A stretch of 64,000 bases of DNA from Paralvinella palmiformis (GCA_025642065.1 JAODUP010000066.1:325001-389000), one strand, 5' to 3'. Positions 25,301 to 37,533 are shown, counted from the first letter of the stretch. A program made the numbers and translations. The notes: generated from the letters alone by a model not told the origin.

Positions 25301-27829
25301 AAAACAGGGTTGGAAAAATTGGATTTGTGTGGATTTTGTCTTTGGGCTAGTGAGCTGCCTAAAACACTAGCCTGATCAGACTACTGCCATTTTCAGGCAA
25401 ATTATGCTGTAGTCTCAAGTTAATTTTCCATGGAATGATTTTCTGCTGTTTTAGAGCTCTTTGCTGTGAAAAAAGTATCACAGTTTAAAACACTGTGCCC
25501 ATACCTCATCAACTGTCGCTAAAAAGTACTGTTCCCAACTATAGGCTAGATTTTGTACCAATTTTCAGCAGAAAATGGGTCATAATAAACAACAAATATT
25601 TATCATCCAATAGTTAACTGATCTAAATTATGCCTAAATCTACTGCTGTCATCATTTCGGATGTCATATTTATAAATATTTACTGAATATAAGAACCATG
25701 CTTGAATGACGGGAGAGATTGTCGTGAGCTAGTGATCTTGACTGGTAAAGGTCCATTTTGTATTATGATGGTCATGTGACTCATATACTCTCTCCTGATT
25801 GGTCAGTTGGCTTTGTTTACAGTAAATAAAAACACATGGTCTTGTTTGTCTGGTGGATTTATCTGTCCCTTTCCTGTTTATTTGTCTGATCACTGTTTTT
25901 TTTAATTTTATGTTAATCTTATGATAAAAATATGGATTTCATATATCATATTAACTGTTTTCATACTTTGCTGAAGGAATTATATGCAATTTTTGGTAAC
26001 TTAATTGTGTTTCTTCCTTGATCCTCTGTGTATGAATTATTACAGTCTTTGTTTGATATTTTATATTTAAACAACAGTGGGCTTCCCTTAACAGCTCAAC
26101 AGCTACAAGAAGAAAATTCCTGGCCAGATTGTGGACATCACCAATAATTTATTACTGGATGAACTATAAACTGTTGATTATTATATACATATATTGCGCT
26201 AGAGTGTGGATCAATAAAACCACAAACACATAATTATTGTCTTTATTGCCTCTGTGGTCTAATTGGTAGTGTGTCGGACCACAGATCACTACCACCTGAG
26301 TTCGAATCTTGGCATGGGCATAGCTGAAACCTGAAGGGAGTTTCATCTTGGACGTTGCTTCATTATTTTTGAAGGTTGCTCGGCCATTTGGCCTATCAGA
26401 TATGATCCAGGTGTTCAAAATCAGGAATGGGTTAGATTGGCCTGATCCAGATATATTCTTTCTCAGAGCTGAAGGACAATGTACCAGGGGGCACAAGGAC
26501 AAGTTATTCATGGGTCACAGTAGGCTTGAAGTTCGTAATAATGTGTTCAGCCAAAGAATAGTCCAAGACTGGAATTCACTCTCTGAAGGAACTGTTGCAG
26601 CCACTACCTTCAATGTTTAAAACTAGGCTTGATAAACAGTGGCAAGCAATGAGATATGTGGCAACATAGGCGTAAAGAGCAGAATACCAGACAGGCTCAG
26701 CCTTATATATATCTTGATATTAAGAAGATGGTTCATGAACCATGAGAGTACTGTGTGTACTCACTGTTAGTCTTAAGTCATTAGGTAGTTAAGAAGTTCA
26801 TTAAGTTGTATAAAGATATATACTTATTGCTTGATACCAAACAAAGCAAATGCCTTCACAACACACTACACATTTTAGATCTAATGAGTAATGGTAATGA
26901 GTGAAACAGATTCAGTCGCCATTCTGGTATTCACTGTCAGTGTAACAAATGTATAACTACTGTGTCTACTCTATTTTTAAGATCAGTTTTGTCCCATATA
27001 TTTTCTATTATTATTAAGTCGTTTAATAATGCAAGAGCTGTTTTTCTCAGCATAGTCTATTTATGTAATTGATCTAATATCTGTTGTGATGGGTCTGGGG
27101 AGTTGTTTAGATATAAAAAGCCGAAATATCGCGCGAGAAGCCTGATAGATAGATAGATTTATTCAGTTCACATAACAAATATACAAGAAATTATAATACA
27201 AAAATTATAAGGATAGCTATTGCTGTCGTCCTGGCGCCCCTTCCCCCTCCCCAAAATTAATAGATACATACAAAAACAAATTTATTTCACAGTGAAGATT
27301 GGCTGAGGGTAGAGTGGATGACTGACCCTGGGCTGGGTCTGGGAGGAGACATGAGTCATGACCAAAAGTTAAATCACTGTTTGTGTTACAATACATTATT
27401 ATTATGATTATACTTTTATAGGCCCAATAGATTGAATAGGCATTATAGGGGGGATGCATTATAAACAATGCTTCAACTTCAAGCATCCTCTTTTTCAACA
27501 TTCTACATCATAGTACATGCGTTTGATTTTATTTAAAATTATGTATTATTAATGTTGAAATAAATGAATTGAATTATATCTACAATAATTATAGATATCT
27601 AGATCTAGATCTAACCAGAGGTCCAGACTAGCGGAAACTAGAGAGGCTGAAGTTATGAAGGCCGAAAAGTATGATCACGTGTTTATATACCTACTTAAAC
27701 CCACTATTACCAAAGAGAGAAGAAAAAGCATACAAATAAATATGCCTTAATATTATGGTTACCACGGCATAAGTTACTTACTTCGGTCTTAATTCCTGGG
27801 CGATTCCTTCGAAGAATAACATTCGCCAT
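16849..27829 (-). CDS. MOB4: MOB4 / phocein, complete eight-exon gene
   Basis: MOB-family adaptor of the STRIPAK kinase-phosphatase complex, where phocein binds striatin; it has no catalytic activity. Exons on the - strand are 27829-27782, 21943-21881, 19033-18933, 18476-18434, 18244-18158, 18049-17970, 17720-17609 and 16971-16849. All join in frame with GT..AG borders to give 218 codons, against about 225 in vertebrates. The protein starts [16 protein letters not shown] and runs through [34 protein letters not shown] and [16 protein letters not shown] to the end GESEA. Zinc ligands of the MOB fold are visible as C88-X4-C93 and H165-X4-H170. The start is the first ATG in the open frame at exon 1. 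The first intron is 5.8 kb and holds several transposon copies. Identification is by recognised family sequence. Confidence 0.97.
19355..19389. repeat. (AT)n microsatellite
   Basis: About 35 bp of alternating AT in MOB4 intron 2. Confidence 0.95.
20425..20652 (+). other. unidentified 75-codon ORF inside MOB4 intron
   Basis: Opposite in strand to MOB4. The translation is Lys-rich (e.g. [20 protein letters not shown]) and is not recognised. A similar-looking short stretch ([20 protein letters not shown]) lies at about 21591-21650. Both may be transposase debris; neither has splice or family support. Confidence 0.15.
20815..21300 (+). mobile_element. TTAA-flanked MITE family, degraded copy
   Basis: Starts agaggaacagttctttcatt and contains the aatgatgtcaaaat, gaagctagac and ccttgtgttc..tgacacc blocks shared with 53759-54502. 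The right terminus is not recognisable. Confidence 0.55.
22270..22946. mobile_element. MITE with TACCGTAG.. inverted termini, copy 1
   Basis: Left end taccgtagatcccggccatt and right end (reverse complement) taccataggtccagccatta form a terminal inverted repeat of about 25 bp. The body (gtcaagaaattcagtc, gccgtctaga) recurs in the longer copy at 55294-56256. No coding capacity. Confidence 0.75.
23376..24184 (+). mobile_element. TTAA-flanked MITE, near full length
   Basis: Starts right after TTAA (23372-23375) with agggttagtccaccttcatt and ends gaactgtcctt at about 24184, where the right TTAA has decayed to TATAA. Body matches the copy at 53759-54502 (ctgtgggcaccgccat; gaagctagaca). Confidence 0.75.
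26249..26400 (+). mobile_element. SINE family B copy
   Basis: Head gcctctgtggtctaattggt, B box AGTTCGAATCTTG, and body gaagggagtttcatcttgga. It abuts a LINE fragment at about 26402, in MOB4 intron 1. Confidence 0.75.
26402..26640 (+). mobile_element. LINE 3' coding fragment
   Basis: Translates to a stretch like the post-reverse-transcriptase C-terminus of non-LTR elements: [13 protein letters not shown], then [10 protein letters not shown], then [16 protein letters not shown]. The order TRGH..R..FSQRV.DWNSLP is characteristic of that region. Truncated at both ends; embedded in MOB4 intron 1. Confidence 0.65.
27448..27575 (+). repeat. interspersed repeat end, paired with 62605-62735
   Basis: The sequence ggggatgcattataaacaat..caatgcttcaa..tttttcaacattctac followed by a tgttgaaataaatgaattga end recurs in reverse orientation at 62605-62735. 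Probably the 3' end of a retroelement; class not determined. Confidence 0.55.
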
Positions 27830-28214
27830 TTTGTGTAGTATGGGATAACTATTTCTCCAAATGAAAAGGTGCCGTAAACTAAATCGATTTTCAGACAAAT
27901 ATACGTAAGAAATGTTTGTACCTCAGATTCACACATATAATATATATTGCAAATAAACGACACCAAGTAAAACAAATCCACAGTGATCAGAAATAAGAAA
28001 CGTCTTAAGTGTATGATGGAGAGATAAAACGTATGCAACTGATGATGATCCAAATTGAAGCGTACACTCTAATTAAATTAGAGAGATTTATATTCACAAG
28101 AAGGATTGCAATTAACAATAATAAATAAATAAATAAATATACACGATGGGTTCCCTTCCAGCACCTTATCACAGGATATGACGTTGGTAAAAGAGTTCTG
28201 CATATCTATGATGG

Positions 28215-28292
28215 ATATATTCTCAACCACTCCAACATAGAGTCTGAGCTGATCAAGCGACAGCCTGGGGATTCTCCCCGAAACACAAGCAA
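28215..28292 (+). mobile_element. SINE family A tail fragment
   Basis: Only the last 75 bp are present, from ctcaaccactccaacataga to gattctccccgaaacacaag. Confidence 0.75.
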
Positions 28293-28319
28293 GCAAGGAA
28301 GCCTCTATAGCTAGCTTAA

Positions 28320-30480
28320 ATCGGAAAAGTCATCTAATCCTTTCTGTGCAAGTGACCGTGTGTCTATACGTGCGTAGCTCATGAAATAATCTCTGCGTAT
28401 TTTGATGAATTCAATTACAAAGATAGTTGATAAATAATTATATCTGGGTGTTTTCTAAAGATCCGTGAAAGGTACCCTTGTCAAACCTTTAATAAAACCC
28501 CAGAGTTTGGAATATAATATATTAAACAATTACAAATCTGTTTCAAATCCAACATTTTATCTAAAACTATAGAATGGGAGTTGCTTTCCGTCTAAACCAA
28601 TATTTATTAAATAATATCCTTATTGAACTATAGCAAGCATATAAAAGTGGTTACAGCCCCGAAAGAGCCAAGGTTCGTGTGAAAAATGATATTATGATGT
28701 CAATTGATCAAGGTAAGCTGGTATTAATCTTTCTTCTAGACCTGTCTTGCATTTGATACAGTTGACCATAATTAATGCACTGTTCTCTATGTAAAAAAAA
28801 ACATGTTCGGTCTGTCAGGTAAAGTACTTGAATCGTTTCAATCATATTCGGAACAATGCTTCCAGAGAGTATCGATATATTCATGGTATTTTATCTGAAG
28901 TTCAGTTATTGTTATCCAGTGTACCACAATCATAGGTACTCTGATATTCATTATGCATACCCGTCTTATTGGAATCATTGCGCAGCGATATGGCGTTAAT
29001 ATCACTTATGCTAATGATACACAGCTGTATGAATGAATTAAATTTTTCATCTCCATTGAAGAATTTAGAACATTACATTTCTGTTATTCGGCTGTGGATG
29101 ATTAAAAAATTCAATGATAATAAAGCCAATATTATATATTTGGCTTCACCACAAGGGTTGACCGAACTACTTTTATTTTGTACCCGAGTAGAAGTAAAAG
29201 TAAGTCTCCTCAAAATTACCTGAGTGGAAGTAAAAGTAAACCTGTAAAAATCTATTTGAATAAAAAGTAAAACTAATTTCTAAAAGTAATTGAAGTAAAA
29301 TTAAAAGTAGAAAATTAACTTTATTGTAGCACAAAATATGAGAATACAAATTTCAATCAGCTGAAACAAGCATAGTCTATACCAAATGTTAGTATTTTAC
29401 AAAATTCATTTAAATTAAAGCACATTATTAAAATATGTTTGTTTACCATAAATTCATCAATGACAACCTGTAATGATAATTTGCAGAAACAGTATCAATT
29501 TTGTGTTAAATCATAGCTAGGCTATGCCATGACTAAATAACTAAAGAAAATATCGCTAAGTAAACGAAAGTGCGAAGTAAAACGTAGCGTTACCGCGAAT
29601 AAAACAACTTCGCTACAAGTAGGAGTAGTTAGTTGAAATCTTACTTCGTTACTTCCAGTTACTTGGAAAAAAACCCTACTCAAGTAGAGTAACGAAGTGG
29701 TTTTACTTCGTTACGTGACACCACTGTTCACCAGATTGTATTAATTCCCTAGAAAACTAGCATTACATTTACAGATGGGTGCATGTTCAATTATCCCGAA
29801 TGGTTCAGTAAAAATTCTAGGGTTTAATTTTGACAGATGTATTAAAATGTTTGAATATGTGACATGAGTATGCCGATCTCACCCAACCATCCTACGAAGA
29901 TCCATTGTTTAAAAGTATACTTAAAACAAGAAACAATTGTTATTGTAGTCCACGCCTTTATTAGATCTCCTATAGACTATTATAACTCCCTGTTATATGG
30001 CATATATGATTATTATTCAAACAGTCTACAGTGAATTCAGAATAGTGCAGGTCGCATGTAGTGACAAATACTCGAAATTTGATCATATCACCCCAATTTT
30101 TATAAAACTTCATTAATTACTGCTTAGACAGCGTATTCATCTCAAGATTTTACTAACAAGTTATAAATCTAACAATGACGATTAAGGCACATTGAATAAG
30201 TGTATGAACTGGTGTCCAGTAGAAAGTCTTTCACTTTCTAGATTATGTTGCCGGTGGATATTAGAAATACGTCGTATCTTGACAATTTTAAATCTGTTCT
30301 GAAAATACACCCATTCAAATGCCTTATTGTTTTTTACAGACATATATCACTGTTGGGTGTCATTGTACAGTGCCTTTGAATGGTTTCTCGAAATTCTAGC
30401 TGCTAGCCCTGACACTTTATTAAATATACATTATTATTATTATTATTGTTACTATTATTATTATTATTATTATTATATCC
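28320..30480 (+). mobile_element. degenerate CR1-like LINE (copy C)
   Basis: Tracks the better-preserved LINE copy A (32705-33004 plus 34385-35525) along its length: the taattatatctgggtgtttt block, the gtgaaaaatgatattatg block (reverse-transcriptase domain), and the 3' end ttattaaatatacattatta followed by an (ATT)n tail. Many frameshifts and stops. A 575-bp DNA element is inserted at 29152-29726. Confidence 0.75.
29152..29726. mobile_element. hAT-like MITE nested in LINE copy C
   Basis: Right terminus (reverse complement) CAGTGGTGTCACGTAACGAA. Left terminus CAAGGGTTGACCGAACTACT is weakly matching. The flanks share ttcacca (29145-29151 and 29727-29733), a 7-8 bp target duplication. LINE copy A runs uninterrupted across the corresponding point (tggcatcaccacattgtgtt). 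The AAGTAA/TTACTT-rich subterminal sequence resembles hAT elements known from other animals. Confidence 0.7.
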
Positions 30481-31219
30481 ATGAAAAATTTAAATAGTAC
30501 GTTGTGCATGGTTACTGTAATTAAGCTGATAGCTGACATTTTATTACGAGAAGTGCGTGAATGCAGACCAATATCTGTATTAGTTAGAAACTGTTTAGAG
30601 TTAGAAATGAACTTGTTTTTTTAAAACTTTAATTTGACATCCTAAGCTTAACCTGGCTTTTTCATAAATTCCAAAATTGATTACGTTGAAACCCTTTTTA
30701 TTAACTCAAAAACACTAAAAAATGATTCCAAGTGACAAAAATCTTTACATTATAGGTCGTTTGGAATTAATTAACCGCAGCCCCACATAAGTGCTAATTT
30801 AGAATAACTAGATTATTTAAATCCAAATAATTCTGCCGCAGTAAAAATAAATAAACCTCAAGAATTTTACGAAACGACTAAAGAAGAATTAGTAGATTAG
30901 TTAAAAGATTGAAAATCGAAGTCTCCGGCGATCAAAGAGATTTAATTGATAACTACCGAGTATTTATGTGATATTTCAATCTGTCAAACTTCACTAGAAC
31001 GCACAACATCGATATTTAAAATTGCAACACTACAGTATGATATATTACTCATCTTCTGAGTGATAATTAAAATTCCTCGAATACAAAAACAGATATTCAC
31101 CAATATATGAGTGTATACCTATAAGTTTATTGCATTGGCTAGATTGTATACAAATAACCGATTGTAGCAAGGTATTTATTTTTAATTAATGAATTGGGTT
31201 TAATTTCTATAAATAATAG
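30481..31219. other. nothing recognised
   Basis: AT-rich sequence between LINE copy C and the LINE endonuclease fragment. Confidence 0.35.
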
Positions 31220-31510
31220 GATTGTTTGGGAAAACTGGATGTATTTATGCAGGAAGTCACATCTTGTTGCATTTCAATGGTGAGTGATTTTAATGCTGAT
31301 ATTTCTAAACCTCAGTTTTTTGACATTTTACATGAATACTCTATTGACCACAGACTTTATATTGTTGATCAACTGTCTCTACCTCGTAGTACCTACACAT
31401 ATGTAGGTGCAGCTTGGGGGACTACATCGTGGCTTGACCATGTGATCTGTATAGAGGATGCTATGGAATGTGTGTATATTGGGATAAACTGTAGGTATGG
31501 GATATAAACG
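31220..31510 (+). mobile_element. LINE endonuclease-domain fragment
   Basis: Open frame with SDFNADISKPQFFDIL, then DHRLYIVDQLSLPRSTYTYV and AAWGTTSWLDHVI. The GDFNA..DH and TSWLDH patterns belong to the apurinic-like endonuclease of non-LTR retrotransposons. The SDFNA version has lost the usual Gly. No adjoining reverse transcriptase. Confidence 0.75.
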
Positions 31511-31611
31511 AATTTGGGTATTCAACGGGTTCAACATTTGATATTATTTCCATTCCTTGTGGTGTTGACCCTAATTGTGTTAATGAATATTATGCATATG
31601 ATATGTGAAGG

Positions 31612-31870
31612 TGAAAAGTACCGAGATCATTAATAGAGTACAAACCCAACTAAACCCAGTGGCTACGACATCTACACCGTGCGATCCCAACCGTGCGATT
31701 CCCAAATCCCCAAGCGGCACCGAACTTCTTTCGCATATCAATAAATCGGAGCTCTATGGTTTCACACCCATTTGACCTCACGATTGGTCAGCCACAAACC
31801 GTTAAGCGGCACGTACGGGCGAGCACTATTTCTTCATAACATAAATTAATTCGACAACCGGCCATGACTT
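31612..31870. repeat. unclassified repeat, related to 35545-35770 and 37375-37500
   Basis: Shares diverged blocks such as aacccaactaaacccagtgg, gtcagccacaaaccg and aagcggca with two other places. The phrase tgaaaagtaccgagatc occurs at its left end (about 31613) and again at 32086, perhaps a direct repeat. No coding content. Confidence 0.35.
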
Positions 31871-32153
31871 TACAAATGGTTATTATACGAATATCATCAG
31901 AATGTGGTTCATATCTTGTATATAAGGTTAATATTAACAAGGAGCCATCACAGTATAATGTCCCTGTGGACATGCAGTTTCCAAAATGCAGCCAGAGATG
32001 CCTACCACTTGTAGCAACAAGAGGGCAAACCCATACGGGGTTGTGTGTACGATCTCATGTACTGTCACACTATAATAGCCCCCTGAAAAGTACCGAGATC
32101 CTTTAGCATCTATGCATATATATGGGAATTCTTCCTCCAGTACCCTGAATTAC

Positions 32154-32506
32154 AGGGAGCTCCGGTTGCCTAGCGGTTAAGCACGCCGCACGTGGTGTCA
32201 AGGATCACGGGTTGGATTCCAACAAGAGATCGAAATTAATTTCTCGGCTCACAACATCGTGGGTGCGTGTCAATGTTAAATGGCGCTGCCGTCTCCACTG
32301 ATTTATTAAACATAAAGGGGGATGTAAAAGACCCTAAGAGAACGTAAAACACTCTGACAATGACCACCCTCAGGGGATTTCGGCTCCATCTTTCCGTACT
32401 ACTCCCCTGTAAGTGGTCGGGAAGGAGATTTCTCAACCACTCCAACATAGAGACGGTGCTGAATAAGCGACAGCCTGGGGATTCTCCCCGAAAAACAAAG
32501 CAAGCA
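32154..32506 (+). mobile_element. SINE family A, full length, diverged
   Basis: Head gggagctccggttgcctagc, B box GGTTGGATTCC, body and tail as in other copies, ending gattctccccgaaaaacaaa. More diverged than the copies near 36 kb, so probably older. Confidence 0.85.
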
Positions 32507-32704
32507 CCATGAGCGTGTTATCCAGTAGAGATTCAATCATCACCTGATCCAATCTCCGCTGACTTGGCTGAATGATAACACAAACAATTACTAAACAAAA
32601 CTCTCGCACAGTCAAACCACAACAACACACATACATGAATACAATACAAATAAACAACAAGCAACGGATACCGATAAGTCATGTACTTCAACTCTAACCA
32701 CAGT

Positions 32705-33004
32705 TGCCGAAAAAGTCATCTAATGCTTTCTGTGCAGTTGACCCTATTGCTACATGGCTTGTGAAAGATTGTCTGGATGTTCTGATAAGCCCAATTACAA
32801 ATATAGTTAATAAATAATTATCTCTGAGTGTTTTCCTAAGATCCATGAAAGCTGCCCTTGTAAAACCATTAATAAAAAACACAGTATGGACTGTAATATT
32901 CTAAACACCTAGAGACGTGTTTCAAATCTTACATTTTTATCTGAAGTTATAGAAAAGGCAGTTGCTTTCCATCTAAACAAATATTTAATCAATAATAACT
33001 TTAA
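32705..33004 (+). mobile_element. CR1-like LINE copy A, 5' portion
   Basis: Degenerate frame with FCAVDPIATWLVKDCLDVLI, the DPIPTWLLK..LD block that precedes the reverse transcriptase in CR1-type elements. It breaks off at 33004, where LINE copy B begins in opposite orientation, and resumes at about 34385. Confidence 0.7.
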
Positions 33005-34384
33005 TGAATAGTAAGTAAGTAAGTAATTTTATTCGATGATATATACAGTAGCATTATTACATATATGATCATATAATATTATTTACAAGCATATACCATC
33101 ATGACAACAGACAAGTAAAAAGCTGTAACCTCCAAAATAAAGACCAAACATGTAGAACATAATTGATTATACGAGGAGGCGCAGTTGCCTAAAAGTTACA
33201 TATTTATCCATCTATGTCCACTCTTCAAGTGCGCTGATTATGGCGACAGCATAACATAATATAATGTAATATTGTGCAATATATTATACAATATATGTAA
33301 TTTATAAATGACTTAGTTAATTTGAGTTCGTAAGAAATATCTTTACAGATCTATTAAAGCTGTATTACGACCTCAACTGTCTTATTGTTTCTGGCAGTTT
33401 GTACCATGTTTCAGGTGCTATGTAAATAAATGTCTTTGATAAAAATGAAGTTTTTCTGTATTGTATGTGTGGCTGGTGTAGGCATCTTGTTTCGTGCAAA
33501 TGAACATGTCTATTTACAGTGAACATGGTCATTAGGGGATCTGATAAAGATATATGAATGAATGAATACATTATTTTTGAAAGTTGAAAAGTACATATCT
33601 CCTTTAGCTTGAGAATGTAAAGTTTTTTAAATAAGGGTTCGGTATGAGCATTATAGTTTGATTTCGAGACGGTCTTGATAGCCTTTTTCAGTAAAATTTA
33701 TAATCTCCGTAAGTACGTTGATTGACTACAACTCCACAATAGTGTGTCATGTATTAAATAGGGATACATCAAGCTGTGGTATACTGTTCTGATATTGTTT
33801 GTACTTAAGGTATGCTTAATTGTATTGAGGGCATATAGTCCACCAGATATTTTTGATCTACAACTATCTATATGGTCATGCCAGTTTAGGTTTTCATCTA
33901 TTAGTAGTCCCAGAAATTTGACACATTTAACTCGATTAATAACTGTATTATCTAATTTTAATACATGTGTGTCCGACTTAACATTTTAGGAGTACATGAT
34001 ATGTTTTGCTTATATTTAAAGATAATTTATTCATCTTAAACCACCCAGCTAATGATGCAATGTCTTGATTAACGAGTTTATATAATTCCGTAATATTTTT
34101 ACCAGATACATCAATTGTTGTATCATCTGCAAATAGTACACATGCGGTGCACCGGAGGGATCCTGGTAGATCATTTGAGTATAAAATGAACAGGTGTGGT
34201 CCCAATACGGATCCCTGGGGTACACCACATTTATAATAGACATATTGTTTTCTCTCTGTTAGATAGCTCCTGAACCACTCCAAGGTAACACCGCGTATGC
34301 CGTAATGGCATAATTGTTTACATAAAAGATTGTGATTTATTGTATCAAAGGCCTTGGAGAGGTCCAGGAATGCAGGAAGATTAT
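33005..34384 (-). mobile_element. LINE copy B, nested inside copy A
   Basis: On the - strand it encodes [19 protein letters not shown], then [20 protein letters not shown] and LFADDTT, the reverse-transcriptase catalytic core, followed by a C-terminal piece ending AGTWYKLPETIRQLRS-like at 33365-33420. The 3' end is the (TTAC)n tail at 33005-33020. The 5' part upstream of the reverse transcriptase is missing (truncated near 34376). Confidence 0.8.
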
Positions 34385-35497
34385 AATTACTCGATTCACT
34401 CGAATCACTACAGTCTGCCTAAAACAGCCTTGGTTAGGGTGAAAAATGATATTATGGTGTCAATTGATCAAGGTAAGCCAGTAATACTTGTTCTTCTTGA
34501 CCTGTGTGATGCATTTGATACAGATGACCATAATGTACTTTTCTCTAGGTTAAAAGACATGTTTGGTCTGTCAGGTAAAGTACTTGAATGGCTTCGATCC
34601 TCTGGTTTTCACATTGTATATCCGTCCACTTGGAATCATTGCACAGCGATATGGGGTTAAATATCACTTGTATGTTGATGACACACAGCTGTATATATTA
34701 CTGGATCCTGACAATGAGTTAAATTTCTCCTCTTCCTTGAAGAATTTACAACATTGTATTGCTGATATTCGGCTATGGATGACTCAAAATCTTCTAAAAC
34801 TTAATGATAATAAAACAAATATTATATATTTGGCATCACCACATTGTGTTAAATCACTATATACACCAGCATTACAGATGCATCTTCGTTTACCCCTAAT
34901 GGGTCAATAAACAATCTAGGGGTTATTTTAACTATTGTAACTTCCTGTTATATTGCATATCTGATTATAACATTAATTGCATTCAGTGAATTCAGAATAG
35001 TGCAGCTCGCATTGTATCAAATACTAGAAAATATGATCATATCACCCCAATTCTTCAAAAAATACATTGGCTACCTGTTAGACAGCGTATCCATTTCAAG
35101 ATTTTGTTAATAACTGATAAATCTATTAATGATATGGCGCCAGAATACCTGTGTGAACTGGTGTCCATTAGAAAGTCATCCCAAAACTCAGGTCATCCAG
35201 TCAGATACTATTGCAGGTGCCAGTGTCTCGGCTCAAGTCATGTGGTGATAGTGCGTTTAGTGTATACTTTGTGGAATAGGTTGCCGGCAAATATTAGAAA
35301 AGCGTCGTCTCTTGAAAATTTCAAATCTCTTCTAAAAACACGCCTATTTAAGGTCGCTTTCACAGATAAATAATTATTATCTTTTAAATCATTACAGGGT
35401 TCTTACAGACATATTATTTGGGGTATTATTATATTACGTATTATTTGTACAGCGCCTTTGAATGGCTCCTGCTAGTAAGGGCGCTTTATTAAATATA

Positions 35498-35525
<28 letters not shown>
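34385..35525 (+). mobile_element. CR1-like LINE copy A, 3' portion
   Basis: Continues copy A with ALVRVKNDIMVSIDQGKPVI, LLDLCDAFDTDDHNVL, YVDDTQLYILLDPDNELNFS and NLLKLNDNKTNIIYLASP. The C-terminus includes VYTLWNRLPANIRKASSLEN. Ends ttattaaatatacattatta with (ATT)n to 35543. Internal deletions and frameshifts mean it is dead. Confidence 0.8.
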
Positions 35526-35544
<19 letters not shown>

Positions 35545-35546
<2 letters not shown>

Positions 35547-35770
35547 CACACATTATTAAAGACAAATCCAACCAAACCCCGCGGTCACGACAACCACACC
35601 CGTTGTAAAGTATACCGATTTGCCGGGTTCACTGTAAACCTCGGCTATTACCAAGCTAGATAGATAGGCTTCACACATTTCCTGGAAAAACACGCAGCGT
35701 GATACATCAAGCGGCAGGGATCATATTATTTAGAAGTAACTAATAAATTTGACATTGACTGAAAAACAAC
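35545..35770. repeat. unclassified repeat, relative of 31612-31870
   Basis: Contains caaccaaaccccgcggtcac, a centre near aagcggcagggatcat and the tcatattatttagaagtaac end, alignable by eye to the 31.6-kb copy with many changes. Confidence 0.3.
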
Positions 35771-35937
35771 GACTTGAAAAGATAGTGTCAGATTGCTGGG
35801 AATAATTAATAAATTATCTTTAGGGTTATCAATTAAGTACTATAAGGATCCGATAACTGATGCCAGGCTGCAAGTATCATGCTGGGTCTCTGGTCCGGGA
35901 ATTGCTATATAAGCCAGTAGCGATGGACTCATTTCAG

Positions 35938-36300
35938 GAGTGAGCTTCGGTGGCCTAGCGGTTAAGCACTCGGCACTTGGTGCCAACGGTCGCAGGTTCG
36001 AACCCCGTAAGAGGTCGAAACTTTTCCAGGGATTAATTTCTCGGCTCACTACATCGTGGGTGGCTGACCACGTTAAATGGCGCTGCCGTCTCCACTGAAT
36101 TATTTAAAAATAAAGGGGACGTTAAAAACCTCATGAGGACGTAAAACACCCTGGCAGTGACCACCCTCATGGTATTTCGGCTCCATCTTTCCGTACTGCT
36201 CCCCTGTGAGTGGTGGGGGAGGAGGTTTCTCAACCACTCCAACATAGAGGCTGTGCTGATTAAGCGACAGCCTTGGGATTCTCCCCGAACAACAAAACCA
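35938..36300 (+). mobile_element. SINE family A, full length, tandem unit 1
   Basis: Well-preserved copy with A box TGGCCTAGCGG and B box GGTTCGAACCC, ending gattctccccgaacaacaaa. Preceded by gactcatttcagg and followed by caactcatttcag, a likely target-site duplication. Confidence 0.9.
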
Positions 36301-36314
36301 AACCAACTCATTTC

Positions 36315-36680
36315 AGTGAGCTCCGGTGGCCTAGCGGTTAAGCACACGGCACTTCGTGTCAACGGTCGCAGGTTCGAACCCCGTAAGAGGTTGAAACTTT
36401 TCCAGGGATTAATTTCTCGGCTCACTACATCGTGGGTGGCTGACCACGTTAAATGGCGCTGCCGTCTCCACTGAATTATTTAAAATAAAGGGGAACGTTA
36501 AAAACCCCCTGAGGACGTAAAACACTCTGGCAGTGACCACCCTCAGGATATTTCGGCTCCATCTTTCCGTACTGCTCCCCTGTGAGTGGTGGGGGAGGAG
36601 ATTCCTCAACCACTCCAACATTGAGGCTGTGCTGATTAAGCGACAGCCTGGGGATTCTCCCCGAACAGCAAAAACCAACT
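36315..36680 (+). mobile_element. SINE family A, full length, tandem unit 2
   Basis: Second intact unit inserted directly after the actcatttcag duplicate of unit 1; followed by caactcattaaag. Very similar to unit 1, so both are probably young. Confidence 0.9.
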
Positions 36681-37533
36681 CATTAAAGATTCCTATTCCA
36701 AGAGTTTCAAAACTTCTGATAAACACGTCATATGTAATGTATGTCAAAGCCGTTTTGACCCAACCCACTACCAAATAGAATGCCCCGGACTACCGAATAT
36801 TCGTCAAAATATTAGACAAAAACTATTCCCAGTCCAACATTCCCTTCCCGCAATAGACAAAGCAAACTAATTACATGTATATTATATCATACGACCATCA
36901 TCCCCAAGACCATTTTACCCCCTCCTCAAGAGACAACCACATGTTCTGAAGTAAATCCTGCATGAAATTAACAAACCCCGTATAAGAGGCAGTGCTTTAC
37001 AGGGACGGCCTGGGGTATCAATTTCTCTTCATTAGACAAGACAAAGACTCATGTAAGATGTGACTAAATCAGTGACCCAGTGAAGCAGTTACTCAATGAA
37101 GCAGTGCCTTTCGCAGCTCGATATTGAGGCGCGTTACTTGATAGACATATTGTATAGCTGAAATACACTTGCTAGATGTAGCACCAAAATACAGCCTGTC
37201 TTCCGTCTCCTGTGTGTGAAGGAACGCGCGAATAAGTACGGGGGGAGGGGTTAGTTTTTGCCATTTAATTAAGTAAGGGTCATGAAAGCTTTGTCTAGAT
37301 TTCATGACGGCTCGAAACCAATTCAAATTAATTAGTTGACCCCTTTTTGTATGAGATATTCAAAATAAATATGTTGACCCTTATATTCGTGTGACCCCAA
37401 CAATTGGCCGGCCACAAACCGGCAAGTGTCACAAACGGGGGACTATTAACTCGCTTCCTAAAAATATTTATAACTGAGAAACGGCCATGCCACTAGGTAA
37501 AAGAAGTATATATATAAATGTCTGACTTACATA
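36681..37533. other. nothing coding; repeat relative at 37375-37500
   Basis: 37375-37500 shares gtgacc..caattggccggccacaaaccg and ggcaagtgtcac with the 31.6-kb repeat. The rest is unrecognised. Confidence 0.35.

Noticed and set aside
27830..27898. N-terminal extension of MOB4 upstream of MANVIL
   Set aside because: The open frame extends upstream but begins at TTG, not ATG. The first ATG in frame is at 27829, which matches the family's N-terminus.
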